Made by a program: the position numbers and the translations under genes. Under the pieces are notes generated by a model that was not told the origin of the DNA, did no database searches, and saw nothing but the letters and a program-made list of their open reading frames with translations. DNA of 64,000 nucleotides, taken from assembly GCA_035606665.1 (NCBI GenBank), contig DATNEY010000005.1, positions 104,195 to 168,194 of the forward strand, read 5' to 3'. The DNA comes from DASUGC01 sp035606665 (GTDB lineage Bacteria > Acidobacteriota > Vicinamibacteria > Vicinamibacterales > SCN-69-37). Positions 50,167 through 58,048 of the stretch are shown one piece after another (within the stretch, counting starts at the first letter, position 1; every line of letters starts with the position of its first letter).

Positions 50167-51282
50167 TCATTGCAGGGTGACGACGTCGAGCGGGGCCGAG
50201 GGCAATGCGATCGTCCGCCGCACCACGCCTGACGCAACATCGATGACCAGCAGCCGTGCGGACAAGTTGGCAGAGAGCCCGGGCCCTCCAATCGTAGTGG
50301 CGCGTGCGCCGACAACCATCCAGCGTCCATCCGCTGAAACGTCGATGGTGTCACCGCAAATGCGGTAGTCGCCGGGCGGAACCAGAACGCGCGGCGCACC
50401 GGCGCGCGATCCCGCCGCTGAAAGGCCGCCCGCATAGTCGCAGGCGCCAAGCGCGTACGCCACGCCGCGCGGGCGATCGAACGCAAACTCCATCAGATGG
50501 TTGCCGTGCAGTCCCGTGTCCAGCGAGCGTTGCTTCAACGTCGCGAGATCGAGTTCGACCAGGTGGGCCTCGCCAGTCGCCGCGAGTACGCGGGCGCCTT
50601 CGACCACGAAGCGCCCGTGCGCCAGCAGGCAGCCGGTCATGGCATTCCGTTGCCCGGTACACGCGACGGGCGCCTTCGAGCTGATGTCGAACCAGTCAAT
50701 CCCGGTCCCGAATCCGTGGTAGCTCAAGTACACGCGCTGTTCGTCGTCGGACACGGCACCGTCAAAAACCGAGAGGTCGGATTGCCGCCCACTTCCCGTG
50801 AGGAGTCGCACGAGACTGCCGTCGGCGGGACTGAGCACTTTGACGTGCAGACCATGACTGCCGAAGACATAAAGGTTACGGCTTCGTTTCCCGACGGCTA
50901 TCGCCACGTAACTGGCGTCGGTTAGGGTCTGAACGGTCCGTTCGGAGAGATCCTCGAGATTGAGCGCCTTGATCGCCGCCCCGGAAGCGGTCAGCACCAG
51001 AGAGTACAAAGATCGGGTCGCCGTGCTGACTGTCAATTGGCCCGCGGTGGCCGGCAGGCTCGCGGCGGCGGCACTCTTGAAGAGCACTGTGCCATCGTCA
51101 GCCGACAACACGAGCATCGAGCCGTCGGTCAAGATGGCGCCGATGCGATCGCCGGTCACCAGAACAGGTGGCCGCTCCCAGGCCGTCGCCGGCGGAGCGA
51201 GACCGCCGACGCACGTCAGGGTCAGCGAGACCATCAGCGCACGGAGGAGCCGAACGCGCGGGTTTCGTCGCGTTCCCCTCAT
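50167..51282 (-). CDS. secreted beta-propeller-like protein
   Basis: The 371-residue protein has a signal peptide (about 1-34, ending P-A-T-A-W) and then repeated four-strand units of about 45 residues: S-M-L-V-L-S-A-D-D-G-T-V-L-F, S-L-Y-S-L-V-L, N-L-Y-V-F-G-S-H-G-L-H-V, R-V-Y-L-S-Y-H-G-F-G-T-G, R-L-L-V-I-D-V-A-S-G. This suggests a six- or seven-bladed propeller of the YVTN/quinoprotein type. Its place at the end of an operon with MauD/E/F-like genes invites comparison with MauB, the propeller heavy chain of methylamine dehydrogenase, but I cannot show homology. Overlaps the preceding gene by four bases. Confidence 0.7.
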   Translation of the reverse strand: MRGTRRNPRVRLLRALMVSLTLTCVGGLAPPATAWERPPVLVTGDRIGAILTDGSMLVLSADDGTVLFKSAAAASLPATAGQLTVSTATRSLYSLVLTASGAAIKALNLEDLSERTVQTLTDASYVAIAVGKRSRNLYVFGSHGLHVKVLSPADGSLVRLLTGSGRQSDLSVFDGAVSDDEQRVYLSYHGFGTGIDWFDISSKAPVACTGQRNAMTGCLLAHGRFVVEGARVLAATGEAHLVELDLATLKQRSLDTGLHGNHLMEFAFDRPRGVAYALGACDYAGGLSAAGSRAGAPRVLVPPGDYRICGDTIDVSADGRWMVVGARATTIGGPGLSANLSARLLVIDVASGVVRRTIALPSAPLDVVTLQ

Positions 51283-52952
51283 CGAATCGCACGGAGATCC
51301 AGGCGCTGGATCCTGCCAGCCTGGAGTTCGATCGCGATGGACATGGCAGCGAGTCCCTCGAAGATCACCGGATCCGGAACTCCCTCGAGCGAAATGTCAC
51401 TGGTGGCAGCGACGAGGTACGTTCCTGCCGGCAATTCCAGCACGTCAAAGCCGCCATCTGCGCCCGGGCGGACCACGCGTGTCCGCCGTGGGGCCATCCA
51501 GAGCTCGCGTTCGGCAGGAAACACGACGACTGCGTAGTCGGATGCGGCTCGGGGTGGCGAGGGCTGTAGCGTGCCCGTGAGCGATGAGAGCGACCGAGCG
51601 AGCGTCACACTCAAGGATGGACGTTGATCAGACGGGAACTCGAGCAGACGGTCCGACACATCGACTCCGCCTGCGATCACCGACGCGACCTGCCACTTGG
51701 AGACGGTGTCGAGCCGGTAGCGCCCGGGGGGAACGTTGGGAATTGCGAACTCCCCTGTAGGTCCGGCGCGTCCGACGAAAGCACGAGCATCGGGCGAATT
51801 CGATGACAGCCGGACCGAAATGTCGCCGAGCTCCTCACCCGCGGGCACGACTACCTTTCCTGAGACTACGCCGATCGGAGCCAGCGACAGCGCGAGGTTT
51901 TCCGAGCGGGGCCCCACTGACAATTCACTTTCGGCCCACAGGAGTCGAGTGCTCTCGGCTTGAGGTTGAGTACTGCCCGCCGCCGACGCCGATGGGGTTC
52001 TGGCCACGAGCCGGTACCGGCCGGCGGGAACATCCTGGATGACAAAGCTGCCTGCAGCATTCAGCCTGGCAGTGGCGAACCCGCCAAGACTCCGTCCAAT
52101 CCCCAGAGCGGACGTCTCCAGATAGTTCGGCACCGGCGTCAGAGTGACCTGAACCGTAGTCAAGTCGATCGTACCAGCCGAGGTCACCTGGATGGTGAGA
52201 TCTCCAACGTGGACCGGTGACATCCGCACGTCGACACCGCCGAGGTCAAGGCCCGCAGCGAGTGAAACGACGGCCGCGGCATCGGCTGAAGTGGCGGACG
52301 GATGAAATGTTGGAACAAACGTGATCCGAGCTGGAGCACTCCCTCCTGAACCCGACGCGGAATCGCGCAGGCCACCCATCATCGACAGAGCCGGCGTCGC
52401 GGCCACGACATATGCTCCAGGAGGCAGCCCCCAGGCACGATAGCGCCCCGTCGTGTCGGAGATCACCGGCTCGCCGACTTTGTCGAAGCTGGTGCCGAAC
52501 TGCGTTTGTCTGCGGCGAAGGACCGTAACAGTCACGCCGGCCAGGCCCTTGCCAAAGTCATCCACGACCGTCCCGGCGATGGCCGCGGACTTGAACACGC
52601 GCACGTCGACTCGAACGGTCGAGCCGGCGGCGACCACGAACGAGACGCCTGGGCCACCCGGTGCAGCCGCTCCGTTCTGCGTCAGGAGGAACCCTGGCTT
52701 TTCTGCGGTCGCAATGTAACGTCCTGGCTGGACGCCCTCGAAGCGGAAGCGTCCCTCGACGTCCGAGAGCACGACTTTCGGATCTGGCCCGAGCAGACTG
52801 ACCGTCGCTCCACGCACGATCTGAGAGGGCTCTGAGGCGAGCAGCACGCTCCCTTCAACAGCTCCCAGCGCGCCGGTCGCGGAACGGCCGTCCTGAGGCG
52901 CTGCCAACAGCAAACTGACAACCGCTAGTGAGCCTGCGACAAAGGGGTGCAT
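51279..52952 (-). CDS. carboxypeptidase-regulatory-like domain protein, mau-like operon
   Basis: The 557-residue exported protein (ATG 52952, 16 bases after the preceding stop) has a signal peptide and at least four carboxypeptidase-regulatory-like repeats. It ends in the shared C-terminal module: Y-A-V-V-V-F-P-A-E-R-E-L-W-M, R-R-T-R-V-V-R and L-P-A-G-T-Y-L-V-A-A. It overlaps the propeller gene by ATGA. A structural partner of the secreted product is likely; no catalytic residues seen. Upstream in-frame ATG 53012 lacks a signal-like start. Confidence 0.8.
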   Translation of the reverse strand: MHPFVAGSLAVVSLLLAAPQDGRSATGALGAVEGSVLLASEPSQIVRGATVSLLGPDPKVVLSDVEGRFRFEGVQPGRYIATAEKPGFLLTQNGAAAPGGPGVSFVVAAGSTVRVDVRVFKSAAIAGTVVDDFGKGLAGVTVTVLRRRQTQFGTSFDKVGEPVISDTTGRYRAWGLPPGAYVVAATPALSMMGGLRDSASGSGGSAPARITFVPTFHPSATSADAAAVVSLAAGLDLGGVDVRMSPVHVGDLTIQVTSAGTIDLTTVQVTLTPVPNYLETSALGIGRSLGGFATARLNAAGSFVIQDVPAGRYRLVARTPSASAAGSTQPQAESTRLLWAESELSVGPRSENLALSLAPIGVVSGKVVVPAGEELGDISVRLSSNSPDARAFVGRAGPTGEFAIPNVPPGRYRLDTVSKWQVASVIAGGVDVSDRLLEFPSDQRPSLSVTLARSLSSLTGTLQPSPPRAASDYAVVVFPAERELWMAPRRTRVVRPGADGGFDVLELPAGTYLVAATSDISLEGVPDPVIFEGLAAMSIAIELQAGRIQRLDLRAIR

Positions 52953-52968
52953 GAGTTCTTTCGACGAG

Positions 52969-54771
52969 TTACCTGTTCGATCCGAACGTGACGTCGACGG
53001 ACTGCTGCGCACCCTGACGGACGCTCACGCGAGTGGCCCGGCCGGCGAGAGCCTTAAGAGCCGCCGGTGTGGACCAGGCAGGTGAAGGCACCTCGCCAAG
53101 GCCGACTATCAGATACTCACCGGGGGGCAGATCGCGAAAGATGAACCTGCCGTCTGCATCTGACCGCGCGGTGCGCAGACGCCTCGGCGACACGGGACCG
53201 CGCTCCCATCCCTGTGGAAAGATGCCGATGGTGACGTCGGTCTGCGGCGCGGCCTTCGAGTCACGAACAATGCCGATGACGGTCGTCGGCGCGTCTGAAA
53301 ACCTGACGACGAGCCCCACCAGATCCTCGTCACCGACCTGCAGAATCACGTCGGAGACATCGCGCGCGTCGAGCCTGGCTTCCACGAAGGACCAGTTCGC
53401 GGGCGGCACGACCGTGATTCTGTAAGCGCCTGCGGTGAGCCCATTCGTGGTGAACGTCCCATCGGCGGCGACACGTGCCGATGAACCGAGCGTTGTGCCT
53501 CCCCACAGGGGCCGGCCATCAACACGTGTCGCCGTCACGGAGATCCGCGACAGTTGCTCAGGCGAGGGAGCGGGCGCAGCGCCGCTGAACTCGACGCGAC
53601 CCGAGATCCGTGCGGCGGCTTTCAGCGTCAGAACCTGCCGCTCCATTGCGTCGGAGACTGTGATGGCCGACTCGGCAGCCAGAACAGGCCCTGCGGTGGA
53701 TGGTCCCGCGGATCGTCCGCCGCCTGGCAGGCGAACGGCGGTCAGCAGGTAGTCACCAGACGGAACGAGCGGAAACTCGAAGGCGCCGTCCTTGTCGGTA
53801 TAGGTTCCCAACGACAAGAGATCCGGCCCGACAGCGGCGAAACCGGCCGGCATCAATCGCACCGGAATCCCGGCGCCCGAACCCGACGCCACGACCTTGC
53901 CGGCGACGCTGTGGGCACGAATCGGCTGGAGTCGAAAATCATTGTTTGTCTTGACATCACCGGCGGCGACGGTCTGAATCGCCCCGGCGTCGATCGATCG
54001 AGCGACAGGAAACGCCGTCATCGGGAACGCCGAGATCAGTCCATCCTTGATGACGATAGGAAGCGCTGATAGGCGGGCAGACAAGAACGTAGAAGCACCA
54101 AATGGCAGCAGTCGGGTCTCAGGAATCTCTGAACGCGCGAGAACTCCCGCCGCCAGCAGATCGTCGAAGAGCCCTGGCGGCAAATCCTTGGGGTGTGACG
54201 TCTTCAACACCTCCGACGGCAGCGCGATGTACTCCGGAACGACGACAACAACGTAGTCTCCTTCCTGAAGATTGCCGATTGCATAGAAGCCCTTGTCATC
54301 TGTCCTCGCGGTGGCGGTCTGCCGCCACGTCTGCGTCCCGGCTTGATTCCGGGAAGACACCGCGACCACCCTTGCGCCGACTATCGCCTCACCCTGGGCG
54401 TCAGTGACGATGCCAGAAATCGTGCCCGTTGCTCCGGCCAGTCTGATGGTGATTTGCGTGGCGGCGCCCGCGGAGTCGATGCGGACACGTGACGGACTCG
54501 ACTGCACATCTCCATGCGAGACGCAGAGCGTATGCACGCCAACCGGCACGTTCGCGAATTCGAAGCGCCCCTGGGCGTCGGTCCTCACGCGATCTCGGAA
54601 CGCGTTGCTGGCGCCGACACAGCCGGCGTTGACGACCGCGCCGGCAAGCGGCGCGCCACGATTGTCGACGACCCTGCCTGAGAGGCGACCCGAGCCCGTC
54701 TGTATGCCGGCGGCCTGACACACGCTGAACGCCGCAAACACGAAGAGCGCCTGGTATGTTCCTGGTGCCAT
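52969..54771 (-). CDS. carboxypeptidase-regulatory-like domain protein, mau-like operon
   Basis: The 600-residue protein begins M-A-P-G-T-Y-Q-A-L-F-V-F-A-A-F with a signal peptide. Carboxypeptidase-regulatory-like modules follow (R-L-S-G-R-V-V-D-N-R-G-A-P-L-A-G at about 29; G-T-I-S-G-I-V-T-D-A-Q-G at about 113), and it ends with the same R-R-L-R-T-A-R-S-D-A-D-G and L-P-P-G-E-Y-L-I-V-G-L motif as the other three such proteins in the window. It lies 34 bases after the CcdA/MauF-like gene. Function by analogy only. Confidence 0.82.
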   Translation of the reverse strand: MAPGTYQALFVFAAFSVCQAAGIQTGSGRLSGRVVDNRGAPLAGAVVNAGCVGASNAFRDRVRTDAQGRFEFANVPVGVHTLCVSHGDVQSSPSRVRIDSAGAATQITIRLAGATGTISGIVTDAQGEAIVGARVVAVSSRNQAGTQTWRQTATARTDDKGFYAIGNLQEGDYVVVVVPEYIALPSEVLKTSHPKDLPPGLFDDLLAAGVLARSEIPETRLLPFGASTFLSARLSALPIVIKDGLISAFPMTAFPVARSIDAGAIQTVAAGDVKTNNDFRLQPIRAHSVAGKVVASGSGAGIPVRLMPAGFAAVGPDLLSLGTYTDKDGAFEFPLVPSGDYLLTAVRLPGGGRSAGPSTAGPVLAAESAITVSDAMERQVLTLKAAARISGRVEFSGAAPAPSPEQLSRISVTATRVDGRPLWGGTTLGSSARVAADGTFTTNGLTAGAYRITVVPPANWSFVEARLDARDVSDVILQVGDEDLVGLVVRFSDAPTTVIGIVRDSKAAPQTDVTIGIFPQGWERGPVSPRRLRTARSDADGRFIFRDLPPGEYLIVGLGEVPSPAWSTPAALKALAGRATRVSVRQGAQQSVDVTFGSNR

Positions 54772-54805
54772 GCGGGCCTCAGTCTGTCGATCTATGATCG
54801 CGCAA

Positions 54806-55432
54806 CTACCGAGCGAATACCAGACCGGCGAGAGTGATGCCTACTGCCGCGGTGCCGGCCCAGCGCGCCACTCGAAGCAGGCGGCCATCGAATTGTGCCA
54901 CCATCGCAGACGTCGCCCCTATGACCGCCGCATTGCCGCGGGCGCTTTCGGCCTGCGGCAGCCTGGCCGAAACCACGACCATCGGGATCGCGCGTGCGAC
55001 ACCAAACGCGCCCATGCCGATGGCACCGAGGATCGGATCCGCGCTCGCGACCAGCCAGGCCATCAGGCAGTAGACGCAGCTATACGGAACGACCGTGATG
55101 AATCCCGTACCCAGGATTGCCCCGAAGAGTATTTCGAAGCGAGGTGAACCCAGACCGGCCCAGTGCCGCGGCACCTGCCAATGCGACGAAATCGGAAGTC
55201 CGCAATAGCCTCTTGGGCGCCTCAGCTCCGAATGGATTGCGACGGCACAGATCGACGCGCATCCCAGGAGCAGGAGTCGATCTCCGATCAGCGTCCTGAT
55301 CCCGGCGCCCGTCAGGCCGAAGAGCGAACCGACGGCCAGACTCGCCGCCACGAGCGAGAGAACGTAGGCGGTGAGCCTGACCTGGTGCTGTCGAGCGAAG
55401 AATGAATCCCCACCGACCGGCGGGGCGATCAC
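54806..55432 (-). CDS. CcdA/MauF-like membrane protein
   Basis: The 208-residue protein starts at GTG 55432. It has about six spans. A long loop contains G-Y-C-G-L-P-I-S, and a span carries the V-P-Y-S-C-V-Y-C-L-M-A-W cysteine pair. Two-cysteine membrane proteins of this size are typical of the CcdA/MauF group, which passes electrons from cytoplasmic thioredoxin to periplasmic redox partners. In the methylamine dehydrogenase cluster MauF accompanies MauD and MauE, and this gene lies in the same operon as MauD- and MauE-like proteins. Assignment is tentative. Confidence 0.5.
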   Translation of the reverse strand: MIAPPVGGDSFFARQHQVRLTAYVLSLVAASLAVGSLFGLTGAGIRTLIGDRLLLLGCASICAVAIHSELRRPRGYCGLPISSHWQVPRHWAGLGSPRFEILFGAILGTGFITVVPYSCVYCLMAWLVASADPILGAIGMGAFGVARAIPMVVVSARLPQAESARGNAAVIGATSAMVAQFDGRLLRVARWAGTAAVGITLAGLVFAR

Positions 55433-55450
55433 GTAGATCGAGTTCCGCCC

Positions 55451-55528
55451 TCAAGGCGAACAGACGACACTCAACCCGGAGATCACGCCAAGAACCATCG
55501 TCGCGGGTACGACGAACGTGGCATCCAT
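55451..55528 (-). CDS. 25-residue hydrophobic peptide
   Basis: ATG 55528, preceded by GAGGGAGAGTGAA, opens a 25-codon frame. It reads MDATFVVPATMVLGVISGLS and then V-V-C-S-P, one hydrophobic segment ending in a cysteine. It lies 26 bases after the Cys-rich gene and 18 before the CcdA-like gene, within a contiguous operon. The strong ribosome site argues that it is translated. It could be a leader or membrane peptide; no homologue known to me. Confidence 0.45.
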   Translation of the reverse strand: MDATFVVPATMVLGVISGLSVVCSP

Positions 55529-55554
55529 TTCACTCTCCCTCGTAGAGGATGGCG

Positions 55555-55914
55555 CTAGTTGACGACGGTGCCCGTGCAGTAGCAGTAGCCCTCGTAGCCG
55601 CCGGTGTCGCAGTAGCAGTCGCAGCACCATGCGCTGCCGTTGTGCCAGCACTGCTCGCCACCGCAGCCGTTGTACCCACCACAGATGCCACAGTCAGATC
55701 CGTCACACGCGTCTTCGACGTACTCGTTGCAGTGACCTGTGCCGCCCGGTCCGGTACAGCCGTCGGCCTTTGCAGGCAGAGCTCGGCCGGCCAGGGCGAA
55801 CCCGGCCAGGATGCCGAGCGCGCGTCTCGAAAAGCGGCCCAGGGCAGGGTATCTGGCCTCGGCGAGCAAAACCTCGGTTCCGCGGTCCTTGACGATTCGT
55901 TCAATCAAGCTCAT
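55555..55914 (-). CDS. Tat-type exported 13-cysteine small protein
   Basis: The 119-residue protein has a long N-region (about 1-26), a twin-arginine-like motif F-S-R-R-A-L-G-I-L, a hydrophobic stretch and a cleavage region A-L-P-A-K-A. The mature part of about 70 residues contains thirteen cysteines and many Gly and Tyr, with two Trp in C-W-H-N-G-S-A-W-C-C-D-C-Y-C. A Tat signal with a long N-region on a Cys-rich small protein, next to MauD- and MauE-like genes, recalls the MauA light chain. I could not align it to MauA beyond this architecture. Likely the substrate of the operon's disulfide machinery. Overlaps the MauD-like stop by ATGA. Confidence 0.75.
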   Translation of the reverse strand: MSLIERIVKDRGTEVLLAEARYPALGRFSRRALGILAGFALAGRALPAKADGCTGPGGTGHCNEYVEDACDGSDCGICGGYNGCGGEQCWHNGSAWCCDCYCDTGGYEGYCYCTGTVVN

Positions 55915-56516
55915 GACACTCCTCCAGTTGCACTGACAACCTCAACGGATTTCGTTTCGACTCCAGCCTCGGGAATGCTCCCTTCCATCAGCCACTCGAG
56001 ATTCCGCCTGTTGCTGGCGAGGCCGGCCTTGACGATTCGGCCGTCCTTGACCACGATGCCATAGGGTGTCTGGGTCACCCGCAGCGACCGCTGCAGCGCG
56101 ACCCGTGAGTCGCTCAGCACCGATATTCCGGACAGCGCCGCGCCCATTCCCTCGGCCCACCTGCGCGTGACCGACTCGCTGGCACCATACACACACCACA
56201 GCCGCACGTGCGCTTCCATGTCGCGCCCGAACGCTTCGAGCGCCGGGATGGCTTTGTTGCACAAGGCGCAATCGCGCACGAAGATCATCACGAGATGGAC
56301 GCCGGGATCGTCAGCGACGAACCTGGACCTGCCGGTGATGTCGGGAAGCTCGATCCTGGGCCACATACCGTCCTTGGGTTTGGCGTACTCGTTTCGCGCA
56401 GCCCGCGAACTGAGCACGACCTGCGCGTGATGCCTGAGCAGCACGAACACGGCGAGCATCACGACTGCCATCAGCAGCCAGAGGGACACATAGCTGACCC
56501 AGAAGACCGAGGACAT
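55911..56516 (-). CDS. MauD-like membrane-anchored thioredoxin-fold protein
   Basis: The 201-residue protein has an N-terminal anchor (about 6-28) and a thioredoxin-like domain with the redox pair in V-R-D-C-A-L-C-N-K-A-I-P-A-L. It ends with the cis-Pro region V-T-Q-T-P-Y-G-I-V-V-K-D-G. MauD is proposed to form or rearrange disulfides in the methylamine dehydrogenase light chain. Here the partner is presumably the 13-cysteine protein encoded immediately downstream with a four-base overlap. The MauE-like gene ends four bases upstream. Confidence 0.82.
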   Translation of the reverse strand: MSSVFWVSYVSLWLLMAVVMLAVFVLLRHHAQVVLSSRAARNEYAKPKDGMWPRIELPDITGRSRFVADDPGVHLVMIFVRDCALCNKAIPALEAFGRDMEAHVRLWCVYGASESVTRRWAEGMGAALSGISVLSDSRVALQRSLRVTQTPYGIVVKDGRIVKAGLASNRRNLEWLMEGSIPEAGVETKSVEVVSATGGVS

Positions 56517-56520
56517 GACA

Positions 56521-57081
56521 TCACCTGTCGGACAAGACCAGCCGCCACCGATTCAGCTCGCGCAGCAGGACGGCTGCTCCTGCCACGACGCCAGCTGCGC
56601 CTCCAGCAGCGGCCACCCATTCGATGGGCAGCCTCCACAATGGTTCGTTGGCGCAGACCGTTCCACCACGCATCGCCTGCCACGCGATCGAGCCGGCTGC
56701 CGCCAGCAGCAGCGCGTTGCGGGCGATCACCACACGGGCGCTCGAACTCGGCGAGAGTGGGCCGAAGCACGCGCAGGATGAGTAGGTACCTGTCAGCGCG
56801 CGCCATGCCGTCCACGACAGGAACGTGGCAAGCAGCACCGCAGCGCCGAGCGCGGTCGCCGCCAGTGCGAGGCCGGCGATGAGCGCGGCGCCGACAACCG
56901 TCTCGACAACCCCGAGCCCCACGCGAACGAGGAGTTCTCGACTTCTCAACCAACGCGGCAACGCATCAGAGAGGTCCTGTGCGGTTGGCCACAGCTTGAG
57001 CAATCCCGCGACCAACAGGACGGCGCCGACGCCGACTCTGGCGCTGACGGTAACGAAGTCGAGTGACCCACACCCGGTCAT
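56521..57081 (-). CDS. MauE/DoxX-like membrane protein
   Basis: The 186-residue protein has four to five spans. It starts with V-S-A-R-V-G-V-G-A-V-L-L-V-A-G-L-L-K-L, the usual MauE N-terminal span. It carries Y-S-S-C-A-C-F-G-P-L after the third span, the C-x-C-F-G motif characteristic of MauE-like proteins. MauE pairs with MauD in periplasmic disulfide delivery. It lies eight bases after the first gene of the operon and four before the MauD-like gene. Confidence 0.82.
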   Translation of the reverse strand: MTGCGSLDFVTVSARVGVGAVLLVAGLLKLWPTAQDLSDALPRWLRSRELLVRVGLGVVETVVGAALIAGLALAATALGAAVLLATFLSWTAWRALTGTYSSCACFGPLSPSSSARVVIARNALLLAAAGSIAWQAMRGGTVCANEPLWRLPIEWVAAAGGAAGVVAGAAVLLRELNRWRLVLSDR

Positions 57082-57088
57082 GAACGCC

Positions 57089-57712
57089 TTAAGCTACTGA
57101 AGCCGCGATTCGCAGCAGCTCGTCGTGACTCACACCGACCGCCCGTGATCCGCGAACGCCAACCACGAATCCGTCGCGACGGAGCACGACGGAATGATTG
57201 GTGTCGGTGCTCCACATGCGCTCGCTCGGCGTCCTCCCGGACAGCCACTGTCCGTCGCAATAGGTGGCCTGGGTCACCGCGCCGGTATTGAGACGGACGG
57301 GTTTCTGCACACTCTTCGCGTCGACGGCTGCAAACATCCGGGCCGGTTCGGCCGACCTGGAGACGACGACCGTCAGCGGGTGATGGACGTCCTGACGACC
57401 CTCGCTCCGGAACGCGAGCATATGCAACTGTTCGGGAAGCTGGCGTCCGTCCGCGGCCCGCAGGCCATCGGGCGCGTTCGCGACGACTCTGACAAGGCGG
57501 TAGCCGTTCGGCAGGTACTTCGGCGTGGGGTAGCCCGCCGCAAGCAGATCTTCCGCGGCTGAAGACCTGACTGCGGACCGCACCGGGGCTGAGCTGCTCT
57601 TGAGGGTTCCGGCCGCCCGCATTCCGAGCCATCCGAGTGGCGCCGCCCAGAGGAGGTGTAGGATTCTCCGCCGGCCGGTGGGCGCCGATACGTCTGTTTT
57701 CTGATTGCTCAT
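57089..57712 (-). CDS. exported or anchored protein with DUF4367-like pattern
   Basis: The 207-residue protein begins M-S-N-Q-K with AGGAGGAG just upstream. A single hydrophobic region follows a basic R-R-R (about 16-35, H-L-L-W-A-A-P-L-G-W-L-G-M), so it is membrane-anchored or exported. P-K-Y-L-P-N-G-Y-R-L at about 64-73 followed by beta strands resembles DUF4367 and anti-sigma-type sensor domains, which is a weak pattern match. It is the first gene of the operon; the next gene follows eight bases later. Role unknown. Confidence 0.55.
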   Translation of the reverse strand: MSNQKTDVSAPTGRRRILHLLWAAPLGWLGMRAAGTLKSSSAPVRSAVRSSAAEDLLAAGYPTPKYLPNGYRLVRVVANAPDGLRAADGRQLPEQLHMLAFRSEGRQDVHHPLTVVVSRSAEPARMFAAVDAKSVQKPVRLNTGAVTQATYCDGQWLSGRTPSERMWSTDTNHSVVLRRDGFVVGVRGSRAVGVSHDELLRIAASVA

Positions 57713-57886
57713 TGTCTCCTCCTGCAAATCACACTCGACTGCCGGCTGCAGCAGATCATGGTGCCGAAAATCGTGAGTGTCCCTGCACGATACAGATCCG
57801 GTACGAGAGAATCAGTGAACTCGATCACACGGGATCGTGATCGTGGCTGCGATCTGCGCGCTCGACGCTCGGCTCGTCACTCAACG

Positions 57887-57995
57887 GTAACTACACGGAC
57901 TGTAGCTGTAACTATTCTCGTAACTAGAAACTTATATGAAGGTTGGTTGACACGCGTACGTTCTCACGGAATAATCGAGGTCGCTTCCGTTACAG
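57887..57995. promoter_or_regulatory. GTAACTA repeats and inverted CTGTAAC/GTTACAG pair
   Basis: The 336-base gap between the divergent crp-type gene and the mau-like operon contains GTAACTA at 57887, 57908 and 57920 (spacings 21 and 12 bases, near whole helical turns) and the pair CTGTAAC (57906) with GTTACAG (57989). These are candidate sites for the Crp/Fnr-type regulator or another factor. The rest of the gap holds nothing I recognise. Confidence 0.4.
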
Positions 57996-58048
57996 TAGCA
58001 AGTCCCCCGGGCCTGAGCCGGTAGTTCCATTGATGCGTAAGTGATCTG

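Noticed and set aside
55555..55914. Direct assignment of the Cys-rich protein as methylamine dehydrogenase light chain
   Set aside because: The two Trp are close together, the cysteine pattern does not align and no amicyanin or MauG gene is present. Only the gene context resembles mau.
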